Shown here: positions 47,047 to 54,819 of the stretch, one piece after another
How positions within the stretch are numbered: the first letter of the stretch is position 1
How the letters are laid out: each line of letters opens with the position of its first letter
The notes under the pieces: generated by a model
Seen by the model: the letters and a program-made list of their open reading frames with translations, nothing else
The model's database searches: none
Told to the model about the DNA's origin: nothing
Origin: Microbacterium sp. AG1240
Lineage (GTDB): Bacteria; Actinomycetota; Actinomycetes; Actinomycetales; Microbacteriaceae
Assembly (NCBI RefSeq): GCF_003635115.1
Contig: NZ_RBXJ01000001.1
Span: 930,001 to 994,000 of the forward strand
Direction: 5' to 3'
DNA: 64,000 nucleotides
Program-made: the position numbers and the translations under genes

Positions 47047-47733
47047 ATGCCTGCAATCCTGGAACGTGAGTACTCACGATCGCCGCAGACGACCGTGCCG
47101 GTGTCTGCGTCGTGGCCCGACATAGACTGGCCGGTGATGAACGACGAGGTCGACGCGGCAGCGGAAACGCGCGCGCAGTTCGAGGAGCAGGCGCTCCCCT
47201 TCATGGATCAGCTGTACGCGGCTGGCATGCGTATGACGCGCAACCCGGCCGACGCGGCCGATCTCGTGCAGGAGACGTTCGTGAAGGCCTTCTCGTCGTG
47301 GTCGTCGTTCACGCAGGGGACCAACCTCAAGGCGTGGCTCTACCGCATCCTGACGAACACCTACATCAACACGTACCGCAAGAAGCAGCGTGAGCCCTAC
47401 CAGGGCACCATCGACGACCTCGAGGACTGGCAACTCGGGGGAGCCGAATCGACGACGGCCACGAGTTCGCGCTCGGCCGAGGCGGAGGCGATCGACAGGA
47501 TGCCCGCATCCGTCGTGAAGGACGCCCTCCAGTCGATTCCCGAAGATTTCCGTCTGGCGGTGTACCTCGCCGACGTCGAGGGCTTCGCCTACCAGGAGAT
47601 CGCCGACATCATGAAGACTCCGATCGGCACGGTCATGAGCCGCCTGCACCGAGGCAGGCGAATGCTGCGTGAACTGCTGGCCGGCTACGCGAAGGAGCGC
47701 GGCTTCACCGCCGCGTCGGGAGTAGAGAAATGA
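47047..47733 (+). CDS. sigR: redox-stress ECF sigma factor, SigR/SigH type
   Basis: An ECF sigma factor for the disulfide-stress regulon. Region 2 is [40 protein letters not shown] and [20 protein letters not shown]. Region 4 is [40 protein letters not shown] and ends [16 protein letters not shown]. There are two credible starts. ATG 47047 (228 residues) has GAAAGGAG 4 nt upstream. GTG 47134/ATG 47137 (199/198 residues) follow TAGACT (47123-47128) by 5-8 nt. The family core begins near QFEEQALPF, so the ~30 extra residues are an extension like that of Streptomyces SigR'. It overlaps rsrA by 4 nt. Confidence 0.92.
   Translation: MPAILEREYSRSPQTTVPVSASWPDIDWPVMNDEVDAAAETRAQFEEQALPFMDQLYAAGMRMTRNPADAADLVQETFVKAFSSWSSFTQGTNLKAWLYRILTNTYINTYRKKQREPYQGTIDDLEDWQLGGAESTTATSSRSAEAEAIDRMPASVVKDALQSIPEDFRLAVYLADVEGFAYQEIADIMKTPIGTVMSRLHRGRRMLRELLAGYAKERGFTAASGVEK
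47065..47078. repeat. 14-bp perfect palindrome between aroA and sigR core
   Basis: CGTGAGTACTCACG is a perfect palindrome. It lies inside the extended part of sigR, 53-66 nt upstream of aroA and ~60 nt upstream of the short sigR start. A dimeric regulator site is possible. No regulator is identified. Confidence 0.45.
47123..47128 (+). promoter_or_regulatory. -10 element for a leaderless short sigR transcript
   Basis: TAGACT is followed by GTG at 47134 (5-nt gap) and ATG at 47137 (8-nt gap), with no Shine-Dalgarno. The same layout is seen at many other starts in this window. It would give the short, core sigma isoform independently of the SigR-type promoter. Confidence 0.5.
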
Positions 47734-47972
47734 GCGACTGCGGCTGCGACAAGGCCCGACGCGACCTGGAGGAGTACCTCCGCCACGAGGTCTGCAAGAC
47801 CTCGCACCACGACATCGAGCAGCATCTCGAGGGTTGCCCCGGATGTCAGGACGAGGCGCTCGTCGCCCGCACGCTCACCGAAGTGGTGGCCCGCGCGTGC
47901 AAGGAGTCGGCACCCGAAGACCTGCGCGACCTCGTTCTCGCCCGCCTCGCGGCAGCGCAGACCAGTCGCTGA
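47730..47972 (+). CDS. rsrA: zinc-binding redox anti-sigma factor
   Basis: An 80-residue ZAS-family protein. The His32-x3-Cys36-x2-Cys39 zinc motif is in [10 protein letters not shown], with further cysteines at 4, 6 and 22. In RsrA/RshA oxidation of these thiols releases zinc and frees the sigma factor. It overlaps sigR by 4 nt (ATGA), so anti-sigma and sigma are made in step. The Cys-x-Cys at positions 4 and 6 differs from the single N-terminal trigger Cys of S. coelicolor RsrA and might change the redox set point. That is inference. Confidence 0.92.
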   Translation: MSDCGCDKARRDLEEYLRHEVCKTSHHDIEQHLEGCPGCQDEALVARTLTEVVARACKESAPEDLRDLVLARLAAAQTSR

Positions 47973-48056
47973 CCCCTCGGCGGCTCTGACCGCCCGCTGA
48001 GCATCGCGGGTCGGCGTGACGCGTCGGCGTGCGCGAGCGCGTGTCGCACCGCACCA

Positions 48057-48098
48057 CGAAGAAGGCCCCGCACGGCGAACCGTGCGGGGCCTTCTTCG
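48057..48098. terminator. strong bidirectional terminator between rsrA and kgd
   Basis: A perfect 19-bp stem (48057-48075 with 48080-48098) has a CGAA tetraloop. The ends are CGAAGAAGG and CCTTCTTCG, so each direction gives an A-rich start and a T-containing end. The kgd stop is 8 nt beyond. The rest of 47973-48105 is empty. Confidence 0.9.
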
Positions 48099-48105
48099 CA
48101 GGCGC

Positions 48106-51100
48106 TTACGGCGCGACGGCCTCCGCGAGGATGGCCGCGGACTCGCGAGCGTGAACCTTCGGCGAACCGGTGGCGGGAGAGGCGGCTGCGGAACGCGAGA
48201 TCCGGCGGATCGTGCGACCGTGCAGGTGCTTCACCATCTCGAGAGCGATGAACGGCCAGGCGCCCTGGTTCTCGGGCTCGTCCTGCACCCACACCAGTTC
48301 GGCGTTCGGGTAGCGGTCGAGCACGGTGTTGAGCTCGGCGACCGGCGACGGGTAGAACTGCTCGAGACGCACCAGGGCGATCTCCGGACGCGGGTTCTTC
48401 TCGAGCTCACCGCGGAGGTCCCAGTGGATCTTGCCCGCGTGGAGCAGCACACGGGTCACCTTCGAGGCGTCGATGCCGCGGTCGTCGTCGAGCACGGGCT
48501 CGAACCGCCCGGTGGTGAAGTTCTCCACCGGGCTGGTCGCCCCGCGCAGACGCAGCATCGCCTTCGGCGTGAACACCACGAGCGGACGACGCGGACGCTG
48601 GTAGGCCTGGCGACGCAGCAGGTGGAAGTACGACGCCGGGGTCGACGGACGCGCGACGGTCATGTTGTCCTGCGCGCACAGCTGCAGGTAGCGCTCGATG
48701 CGCGCCGACGAGTGGTCGGGCCCCTGGCCTTCGTAGCCGTGGGGGAGCAGCAGCACGACGCTCGACTGCTGGCCCCACTTCTGGTCGGCCGACGAGATGA
48801 ACTCGTCGATGACGGATTGCGCACCGTTGCCGAAGTCGCCGAACTGCGCCTCCCAGAGCACGAGCGCGTCGGCCCGCTCCACGGAGTAGCCGTACTCGAA
48901 CGCCATGGCCGCGTACTCGCTCAGCAGCGAGTCGTAGACCCAGAACCGCCCCTGGTTCTGGCTGAGGTTCGACAGCGGGATCCATTCCTGCCCGTTGGCG
49001 CGGTCGTGGAGCACGGAGTGGCGCTGCACGAAGGTGCCGCGGCGGGAGTCCTGGCCCTCGAGGCGCACGGACGTGCCCTCCAGGAGCAGCGAGCCGAAGG
49101 CCAGCAGCTCGCCGAAGCCCCAGTCGATGTTGCCGCTGCGGCTCATCTCGAGGCGCTTGTCGAGCAGCTGCTGGAGCTTCGTGTGGACGGTGAAGCCCTC
49201 GGGCTTGTTGACGAACGCGTCGCCGATCGACTGCACGACCTCGATCGACACACCGGTCGTCTCGGGCTCGCCCGCGACGGGCTCGTCCGAAGCATCCGGG
49301 TCGGCGATGGGCAGCGCACCGGTCTCGGCGGCATGCGTCTCGGCGAAGGCGACCTCGAGTCGACCCTGGAAGTCGGCCTTGGCCTGCTCGTACTCCTCCT
49401 GCGTGATGTCACCGCGACCGATGAGCGACTCGGTGTACAGGCGACGCACCGACCGCTTCGCCTCGATGAGGTTCGTCATCAGGGGCTGGGTCATCGAGGG
49501 GTCGTCGCCCTCGTTGTGTCCACGGCGGCGGTAGCAGACGAGGTCGATGACGACGTCGCGGTGGAACTCTTCGCGGTACATGAACGCGAGCTGCGCGACG
49601 CGGACGACGGCCTCGGGGTCATCGCCGTTCACGTGGAAGATCGGCGCCTGGATGGTCTTGGCCACGTCGGTGGCGTAGACCGACGACCGCGCGTCGGAGG
49701 GCTGAGTGGTGAAGCCGACCTGGTTGTTGACCACGACGTGGATCGTTCCGCCGGTGCGGAAGCCGCGCAGCAGCGACATCTGCAGCGTCTCGACGACGAC
49801 GCCCTGTCCGGCGAACGCCGCGTCGCCGTGCACGAGGACGGGCAGCCACGAGAAGCTCCCGATCGGCTTGCGGTCCTGCTTGGCGCGGACGATGCCCTCG
49901 AGCACGCCGTCGACGGTCTCGAGGTGCGACGGGTTGGCCGCGAGATAGACCGGCAGCTCCGTGCCGGTCTCGGTCGCGAACGTGCCCTCGGTGCCGAGGT
50001 GGTACTTCACGTCGCCCGAGCCGCGCTCGTTTCCGAGGGCGACCGAACCTTCGAACTCGCGGAAGACCTGACCGTAGGTCTTGCCCGCGATGTTGGTCAG
50101 CACGTTGAGGCGACCGCGGTGGGCCATGCCGATGGCGGCTCCGTCGAGTCCGGCGGATGCTGCGCCCCGCAGGATCTCGTCGAGGAGAGGGATGAGCGAC
50201 TCGCCACCCTCGAGGCTGAAGCGCTTCTGCCCGACGAACTTCGTCTGCAGGAACGTCTCGAACGCCTCCGCCTCGTTGAGCTTGGAGAGGATGCGCAGCT
50301 GCTCGTCGTGGCCGGGCTTGGTGTATTTGACCTCGACGTTGTTCTGGAACCACTTGCGCTGCACGGGGTCCTGGATGTGCATGTACTCCAGGCCGATCGT
50401 GCGGCAGTAGGAGTCGCGGAGCACGCCGAGGACGTCGCGGAGCTTCATCACGCGCTTGCCGCCGAAGCCCGCCGTGACGAACTCGCGGTCGAGGTCCCAG
50501 AAGGTCAGACCGTGCGACTCGATCTCGAGGTCGGGGTGGGTGCGCTGCACGTACTCGAGCGGATCGATGTCGGCCATGAGGTGGCCGCGCACCCGGAACG
50601 CGTTGATGAGTTCGTGGACCCGGGCGGCCTTGTCGATGCGCTCGGACAGGTCGACGTGGATGTCCTTGCCCCAGCGGATGGGGGAGTACGGGATGCGTAG
50701 CGCCGCGAACAGGTCGTCGTAGAAGCCGCGCTCACCCGTGAGCAGCTCGTGCACGCGCTTGAGGAACTCGCCGGAGCCCGCGCCCTGGATGACCCGGTGG
50801 TCGTAGGTGCTGGTCAGCGTGATCGTCTTGCCGACGGCGAGCTCGTTCAGGATCGTGTCGCTCGAACCCTGGAACTCGGCGGGGTACTCGAGGGCACCGG
50901 CTCCGATGATGCACCCCTGCCCCTTCATGAGGCGCGGCACCGAGTGCACGGTGCCGATGCCGCCGGGGTTGGTCAGCGACAGCGTCGTGCCCTGGAAGTC
51001 GGCCGCGGTGAGCTTGTTGTTGCGCGCACGCTTGACGAGGTCTTCGTAGGAGGAGAGGAACTCGTCGAACGTGAGCGTGTCGGCGCGCTTGATGCTCGGA

Positions 51101-51780
51101 ACGAGCAGTGCGCGCGTGCCGTCGGGCTTCGGGAGGTCGATCGCGATGCCGAGGTTGACGTGGGCGGGCGCGACGACCGAGGGCTTGCCGTCGACCTCCG
51201 CGTAGAAGACGTTCTGGCTCGGGAACTCCTTGAGCGCCTGGACGAGCGCCCACCCGATCAGGTGGGTGAAGCTGACCTTGCCGCCGCGCGTGCGCGCCAT
51301 GTGGTTGTTGATGACGATGCGGTTGTCGATCATCAGCTTCGCGGGCACGGTGCGGACGCTGGTCGCCGTCGGAACGGTCAGCGACTCGTCCATGTTGGCG
51401 GCGAGGGTCTTCGGCATGCCCCGGAGCGGAGTGACCTTGTCAGCCTCCGGCTCGACCTCGGGCTTCGCCTCGGCGGGCGCTGCCTTCGGTGCCTGCGCGG
51501 GGATGGGCTGGGGCTTGGCGGGCTTGGCCGTCGTGCGGGCGACCGGCGGAGCGCCGATCACCGGGATCGGAGCCGTCACGGGCTTCGGCTCGGAAGGGGC
51601 TGCTCCCGTCGCGCTCGCCTCGCCGACGACCGGGTGGTAGGCCTCGAGAACCGGCCACCAGGCCTTGTCTACGGAATTCCGGTCGGACTTGAACTGTTCG
51701 TAGAGCTCGTCGACAAGCCATTCATTGGCTCCGAATTCGCCCTCGTTCGAAGTACCGACGCCCGTCACCTGGCTCGACAC
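48106..51780 (-). CDS. kgd: multifunctional 2-oxoglutarate decarboxylase/dehydrogenase (E2-E1 fusion)
   Basis: A 1224-residue actinobacterial fusion. Residues ~1-40 are the E1 N-terminal helix (NEWLVDELYEQFKSDRNSVD), followed by an Ala/Pro/Lys-rich linker (~45-115). The E2 acyltransferase-like core (~120-330) contains SLTNPGGIGTVHSVPRLMKG. The ThDP-dependent E1 part (~360-1224) has GMAHRGRLNVLTNIAGKTYG, LGTEGTFATETGTELPVYL, VCYRRRGHNEGDDPSMTQPL and LLLPHGYEGQGPDHSSARIE. It feeds the TCA cycle and is regulated by GarA/OdhI in relatives. GTG 51780 precedes the conserved start; GGAAAGCAGG lies upstream, and TACGCT (51858-51853) is the likely -10. Confidence 0.95.
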   Translation of the reverse strand: MSSQVTGVGTSNEGEFGANEWLVDELYEQFKSDRNSVDKAWWPVLEAYHPVVGEASATGAAPSEPKPVTAPIPVIGAPPVARTTAKPAKPQPIPAQAPKAAPAEAKPEVEPEADKVTPLRGMPKTLAANMDESLTVPTATSVRTVPAKLMIDNRIVINNHMARTRGGKVSFTHLIGWALVQALKEFPSQNVFYAEVDGKPSVVAPAHVNLGIAIDLPKPDGTRALLVPSIKRADTLTFDEFLSSYEDLVKRARNNKLTAADFQGTTLSLTNPGGIGTVHSVPRLMKGQGCIIGAGALEYPAEFQGSSDTILNELAVGKTITLTSTYDHRVIQGAGSGEFLKRVHELLTGERGFYDDLFAALRIPYSPIRWGKDIHVDLSERIDKAARVHELINAFRVRGHLMADIDPLEYVQRTHPDLEIESHGLTFWDLDREFVTAGFGGKRVMKLRDVLGVLRDSYCRTIGLEYMHIQDPVQRKWFQNNVEVKYTKPGHDEQLRILSKLNEAEAFETFLQTKFVGQKRFSLEGGESLIPLLDEILRGAASAGLDGAAIGMAHRGRLNVLTNIAGKTYGQVFREFEGSVALGNERGSGDVKYHLGTEGTFATETGTELPVYLAANPSHLETVDGVLEGIVRAKQDRKPIGSFSWLPVLVHGDAAFAGQGVVVETLQMSLLRGFRTGGTIHVVVNNQVGFTTQPSDARSSVYATDVAKTIQAPIFHVNGDDPEAVVRVAQLAFMYREEFHRDVVIDLVCYRRRGHNEGDDPSMTQPLMTNLIEAKRSVRRLYTESLIGRGDITQEEYEQAKADFQGRLEVAFAETHAAETGALPIADPDASDEPVAGEPETTGVSIEVVQSIGDAFVNKPEGFTVHTKLQQLLDKRLEMSRSGNIDWGFGELLAFGSLLLEGTSVRLEGQDSRRGTFVQRHSVLHDRANGQEWIPLSNLSQNQGRFWVYDSLLSEYAAMAFEYGYSVERADALVLWEAQFGDFGNGAQSVIDEFISSADQKWGQQSSVVLLLPHGYEGQGPDHSSARIERYLQLCAQDNMTVARPSTPASYFHLLRRQAYQRPRRPLVVFTPKAMLRLRGATSPVENFTTGRFEPVLDDDRGIDASKVTRVLLHAGKIHWDLRGELEKNPRPEIALVRLEQFYPSPVAELNTVLDRYPNAELVWVQDEPENQGAWPFIALEMVKHLHGRTIRRISRSAAASPATGSPKVHARESAAILAEAVAP

Positions 51781-51931
51781 GGTCGATCGCCTGCTTTCCT
51801 CGATGAAGATGGAGGCGGCGCGTCGATGCTGCCTCTTGCACGCCGCCCCACAAGCGTAGCCCAGTTGGCAGAGGGGTCTCCTCGGAGCGGGGCACAACAC
51901 GCGGCGACCGACCCGCGCGTAGCGTAGGGGC

Positions 51932-53386
51932 ATGGAGTTCTACGGAGAACAGCCCGAGGTCGATCTGACCTATTCCGACGTGTTCCTCGTTCCGCGCCGC
52001 TCGGCGGTCACGAGCCGGCTCGACGTCGACCTCTCGCCGGGCGACGGGACCGGCGCGCGCATCCCGCTGGTCTCGGCGAACATGAACTCCGTCACGGGTC
52101 GGCGACTCGCCGCCACCCTCGCCCGCAGGGGCGGGCTCGGCGTTCTGCCGCAAGACCTCCCGCTGCAGGATCTCGACGCCGCCATCCGATGGGTGAAGGC
52201 CCAGCCGGTGCGGTGGGACAGCGCCCTCGTCCTCCCGCCCGATGCGACGGTCTCGGACGCCGCGCGCCTCCTGCCGCCGACCGAGGGGCACGGGATCGTC
52301 GTCGCCGAGAACGCCGACCGGGTGCACATCGACGACGTGGTGGGCACGGTCTCCGCCACCCGGCTGGGCACGGCCCTGCCGGACGCACGACTGGGCGACC
52401 TCGTGCGAGGGCGCCCGCCGGCGATCGACGCCTACGACGTGGAGACCGCGCGGCACGCCTTCGACCTCATCGTGGCCGCCGACGCCGACACGGTCTGCGT
52501 GCTCGAGCACGGATACCTCGTCGGCACGCTGTCACGGCGCAGCGCCCTGCGCTCCACGCTCTACGCGCCGGCCGTCGACGCCTCCGGGCGCCTGATCGTC
52601 GCTGCGGCGGTGGGCATCAACGGCGACGCCGCGGCCAAGGCGCGCGCTCTCGCCGCGGCCGGCGTCGACGTTCTCGTGCTCGACACCGCACACGGGCACC
52701 AGGACGGGATGCTGCGCGCCCTGCGCGAGGTGGCGTCGCTCGAGCTCGGACTGCCGATCGTCGCGGGCAACATCGTCACCGCCGACGGCGTGGAGGACCT
52801 GGTCGACGCCGGCGCGACGATCCTCAAGGTCGGCGTCGGACCGGGGGCGATGTGCACCACCCGCATGATGACGGCCGTAGGGCGTCCGCAGTTCTCGGCC
52901 GTGCTCGAGACCGCCGAGGCCGCTCGCTCGCGCGGCGCGCACGTCTGGGCCGACGGGGGAGTGCGCTACCCGCGCGACGTCGCCCTCGCACTCGCGGCGG
53001 GCGCCGCATCCGTCATGATCGGCTCGTGGTTCGCGGGCACCATCGAGGCGCCCGGCGAGCTGCTGACCGACGCCGACGGGCGCATCTACAAGGAGTCGTG
53101 GGGCATGGCCTCGACCAAGGCCGTGCACGAGCGGTTCGGGCGCCTCGACCCGTACGAGCTGGCGCGCAAGGAGCTCTTCGCCGAGGGCATCTCGTCGTCG
53201 CGCATCTACCTCGACCCGCTGCGTCCGGGTCTGGAGGACCTGGTCGACATGATCACCTCCGGCGTGCGCTCGTCGTTCACCTACGCCGGTGCGGCCACCG
53301 TGGCCGAGTTCCGCGACCGGGCCTGCGTCGGCCTGCAGTCGGCCGCCGGCTACGAGGAGGGCAAGGCGCTCCCCGTCTCGTGGTGA
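51932..53386 (+). CDS. guaB1: GuaB1-family IMP dehydrogenase-like GMP reductase
   Basis: A 484-residue TIM-barrel enzyme with a CBS pair (~95-215). Barrel features are LVSANMNSVTGRRLAATLA, VLVLDTAHGHQDGMLRALRE, IVAGNIVTADGVEDLVDAGA, the catalytic-loop Cys in GVGPGAMCTTRMMT, and the flap-side GIS SSRIYLDPLRPG region. This actinobacterial GuaB1 branch differs from GuaB2 (true IMPDH). The mycobacterial homologue has been described as a CBS-containing GMP reductase, so a purine-salvage role is likely. ATG 51932 follows TAGCGT (51920-51925) by 6 nt. It is divergent from kgd. Confidence 0.88.
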   Translation: MEFYGEQPEVDLTYSDVFLVPRRSAVTSRLDVDLSPGDGTGARIPLVSANMNSVTGRRLAATLARRGGLGVLPQDLPLQDLDAAIRWVKAQPVRWDSALVLPPDATVSDAARLLPPTEGHGIVVAENADRVHIDDVVGTVSATRLGTALPDARLGDLVRGRPPAIDAYDVETARHAFDLIVAADADTVCVLEHGYLVGTLSRRSALRSTLYAPAVDASGRLIVAAAVGINGDAAAKARALAAAGVDVLVLDTAHGHQDGMLRALREVASLELGLPIVAGNIVTADGVEDLVDAGATILKVGVGPGAMCTTRMMTAVGRPQFSAVLETAEAARSRGAHVWADGGVRYPRDVALALAAGAASVMIGSWFAGTIEAPGELLTDADGRIYKESWGMASTKAVHERFGRLDPYELARKELFAEGISSSRIYLDPLRPGLEDLVDMITSGVRSSFTYAGAATVAEFRDRACVGLQSAAGYEEGKALPVSW

Positions 53387-53399
53387 CGCCGGCGCTACG

Positions 53400-53429
53400 G
53401 CTGCCGCTGCCGCTGCCGCTGCCGCTGCG
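53400..53429. repeat. hexamer tandem repeat (GCTGCC)4 + GCTGCG
   Basis: Four exact copies of GCTGCC and one GCTGCG lie 14 nt after the guaB1 stop, followed by a related CTGCGGCTGCGG stretch. It may mark a slippage-prone spot. No gene spans it. The remainder of 53387-53541 is the palindromic repeat at 53471-53525. Confidence 0.7.
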
Positions 53430-53470
53430 GTGCGACTGCGGCTGCGGTGCCCCCTGCATTGGCATGTGCC

Positions 53471-53525
53471 GGATTGTGGCGCATTCCTGCGACTGACGCC
53501 AGCGATTCGTGGCGTCAGAGGCAGG
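53471..53525 (-). repeat. intergenic palindromic repeat, copy 1 (inverted)
   Basis: CTGACGCCA (53493-53501) and TGGCGTCAG (53510-53518) form a 9-bp stem, extended by CCTGC/GCAGG. On the minus strand this is followed by GGAATGCGCCACAATCC. The same two-part layout occurs at 54631-54682 and 57255-57309 in the opposite orientation. Confidence 0.65.
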
Positions 53526-53541
53526 ATGCTGTCGCAGTCGC

Positions 53542-54528
53542 CTAGTAGCCGGGGCGACGCATCGAAGTGGGAAGTCCCGCGGCGGTGAGGATGTCCCAGA
53601 GGGCGCAGGGGGAGTCGAGGGCGCTGACGCGCCACCTCGCCACGCGATGGACGAGTCGCCGCAGCTCGTCCTCTCGATCCTTCTCGTCGGAGAGTACCTG
53701 CGCCGGCGAGCGGCCCGCCCGCATCCGTTCATCGAGGTACTTGGTCAGGCCGTCGAGCTCGCCGATCACGCGCCACCTCGGCCACCAGAAGTCGGAGTAG
53801 GCGACTCCTCCGCCGGGTAGGTCGAATCGCTGCTGCAGCTCGGGGGCGGGGAACCCCAGGGTGTGGATCAAGACCCGGCTCTGCGATTCCCGCACGTTCG
53901 CCGCCCGCGCATCGGCGAACCGTGCGACGCGATCGACACGCACGTTGCCACGCCCGATGAACGCGTGGGCGGCATCCCCCAGCTCGTCGGCGCTCAGGAG
54001 TGCTCCGCCGATCCGGCGTTCCCAGAGCGCCTGGTCTGCCGCGGCGACCCCGATCGTGAACGGGTGGGAGGCCGCGATGTCGACGACCGTCTGAGCGGGC
54101 GTCGTGACGAAGTGGTCGCCCCACGCAACGATGCCGTCCACCGGAACGCGCCGTGAATGCCGCACGATGAGACCCGTCGATCGGCCACCGCCGGAATCGT
54201 CGACGGCGACGTCGACGCGGCCGGGCCACGCGCCGAGGGTGTCGATCGACCAGAGCGCAGCCGCGGCGTGACGGACGAATACTGCGCCCGGCTGGAGGCG
54301 CGTGGCGGCTTCCCAGACCCGCTGCGCGTGCCTCTGCAGTGGGTCGGCCGCGTCCCACGCATCCCTCCACACGTAGGAGCCCGGGGCGATCCGCACGGCT
54401 TCGCCGCGCTCCACGATCCGGCGGAGTCGGCGCTCGTTCACCTCCGCGTGTTCTCGCCGTCGGAACACGGCGGAGATGGGCGGGCGATCCATCCATGTCA
54501 TGCGTCGAGCGTGGTGCAGCCGCAGCAT
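53542..54528 (-). CDS. type IV toxin-antitoxin AbiEi-like antitoxin/regulator protein, orphan
   Basis: About 328 residues. The N-terminal winged helix (~10-65: ISAVFRRREHAEVNERRLRR, VRIAPGSYVWRDAW) is an AbiEi-type antitoxin domain. The C-terminal half contains VIGELDGLTKYLDERMRAGR and EKDREDELRRLVHRVARWR, a DUF559/Vsr-like nuclease-fold end common in actinobacterial members. No AbiEii nucleotidyltransferase toxin is encoded nearby, so it is probably a solitary regulator. Starts at 54528 (leaderless-like, after a TATCTG element), 54501 and 54492 are all possible. Copies of a palindromic repeat lie on both sides in inverted orientation. Confidence 0.72.
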   Translation of the reverse strand: MLRLHHARRMTWMDRPPISAVFRRREHAEVNERRLRRIVERGEAVRIAPGSYVWRDAWDAADPLQRHAQRVWEAATRLQPGAVFVRHAAAALWSIDTLGAWPGRVDVAVDDSGGGRSTGLIVRHSRRVPVDGIVAWGDHFVTTPAQTVVDIAASHPFTIGVAAADQALWERRIGGALLSADELGDAAHAFIGRGNVRVDRVARFADARAANVRESQSRVLIHTLGFPAPELQQRFDLPGGGVAYSDFWWPRWRVIGELDGLTKYLDERMRAGRSPAQVLSDEKDREDELRRLVHRVARWRVSALDSPCALWDILTAAGLPTSMRRPGY

Positions 54529-54630
54529 CCGTTCGTCAGATACAGCGAGTGTGCGGACAGGCGGCGTCGCGTCGATGCCTGTGGAGGAGAGCACGCGGTG
54601 GGTCTTCGCGTACGACTGCGCCACTCTGCG

Positions 54631-54682
54631 GCGAGTGACGGCGCGAACCTGCGGTGTCACTCGCAGGAATGCGCCACATTCC
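54631..54682 (+). repeat. intergenic palindromic repeat, copy 2
   Basis: GCGAGTGAC (54631-54639) pairs with GTCACTCGC (54656-54664), followed directly by GGAATG (54666-54671), a 5-nt spacer and CATTCC (54677-54682), then TGCCGGGGG. It lies between the AbiEi-like gene and the CNNM leader. The remainder of 54529-54747 shows only the TAGAAT promoter element. Confidence 0.7.
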
Positions 54683-54732
54683 TGCCGGGGGAGAGATCGC
54701 GGGACCACCCTCCGAGCCGCAGAGGCTCGGGA

Positions 54733-54738
54733 TAGAAT
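54733..54738 (+). promoter_or_regulatory. -10 element of the CNNM operon
   Basis: TAGAAT, 5 of 6 with TATAAT, lies 9 nt before the ATG (54748) of a 23-codon ORF and 77 nt before the main CNNM start. Transcription near 54745-54748 would make the leader ORF leaderless. Confidence 0.6.
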
Positions 54739-54747
54739 GGCGGGACG

Positions 54748-54819
54748 ATGGACGACCCCCCTCCTTGTAGACCGTTGCCCCACTGTCCTCTCTCCGCCCC
54801 GGGCGGAGGTGGTGCGTGA
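54748..54819 (+). CDS. candidate Asp/Pro-rich leader peptide upstream of a CorC/CNNM transporter
   Basis: A 23-codon ORF beginning MDDPPPCRPLPHCP; 7 of 23 residues are Pro, and Asp2-Asp3-Pro4-Pro5-Pro6 open the chain. It follows TAGAAT by 9 nt with no Shine-Dalgarno. Its TGA (54817-54819) shares one base with the downstream ATG (TGATG). Codons include AGA, TTG, TGT (2) and CCT (3), which are rare in the neighbouring genes, so slow translation, or a non-coding origin, is possible. MgtL of Salmonella (starting MEPDPTP), upstream of a Mg transporter, is a functional precedent for acidic/Pro leaders; homology is not claimed. Confidence 0.45.
   Translation: MDDPPPCRPLPHCPLSAPGGGGA
54792..54808 (+). 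promoter_or_regulatory. hairpin masking the CNNM Shine-Dalgarno
   Basis: CTCCGCC (54792-54798) pairs with GGCGGAG (54802-54808) around CCG. The Shine-Dalgarno GGAGGT is at 54805-54810, so four of its bases are in the stem. The hairpin lies inside the last codons of the leader ORF, so ribosomes finishing the leader would melt it. Confidence 0.55.

Noticed and set aside
47061..47085. A second SigR-like -35 (GGAAC) in front of the short sigR start
   Set aside because: There is no GTT at 16-19 nt spacing, whereas the 46992 site matches exactly.
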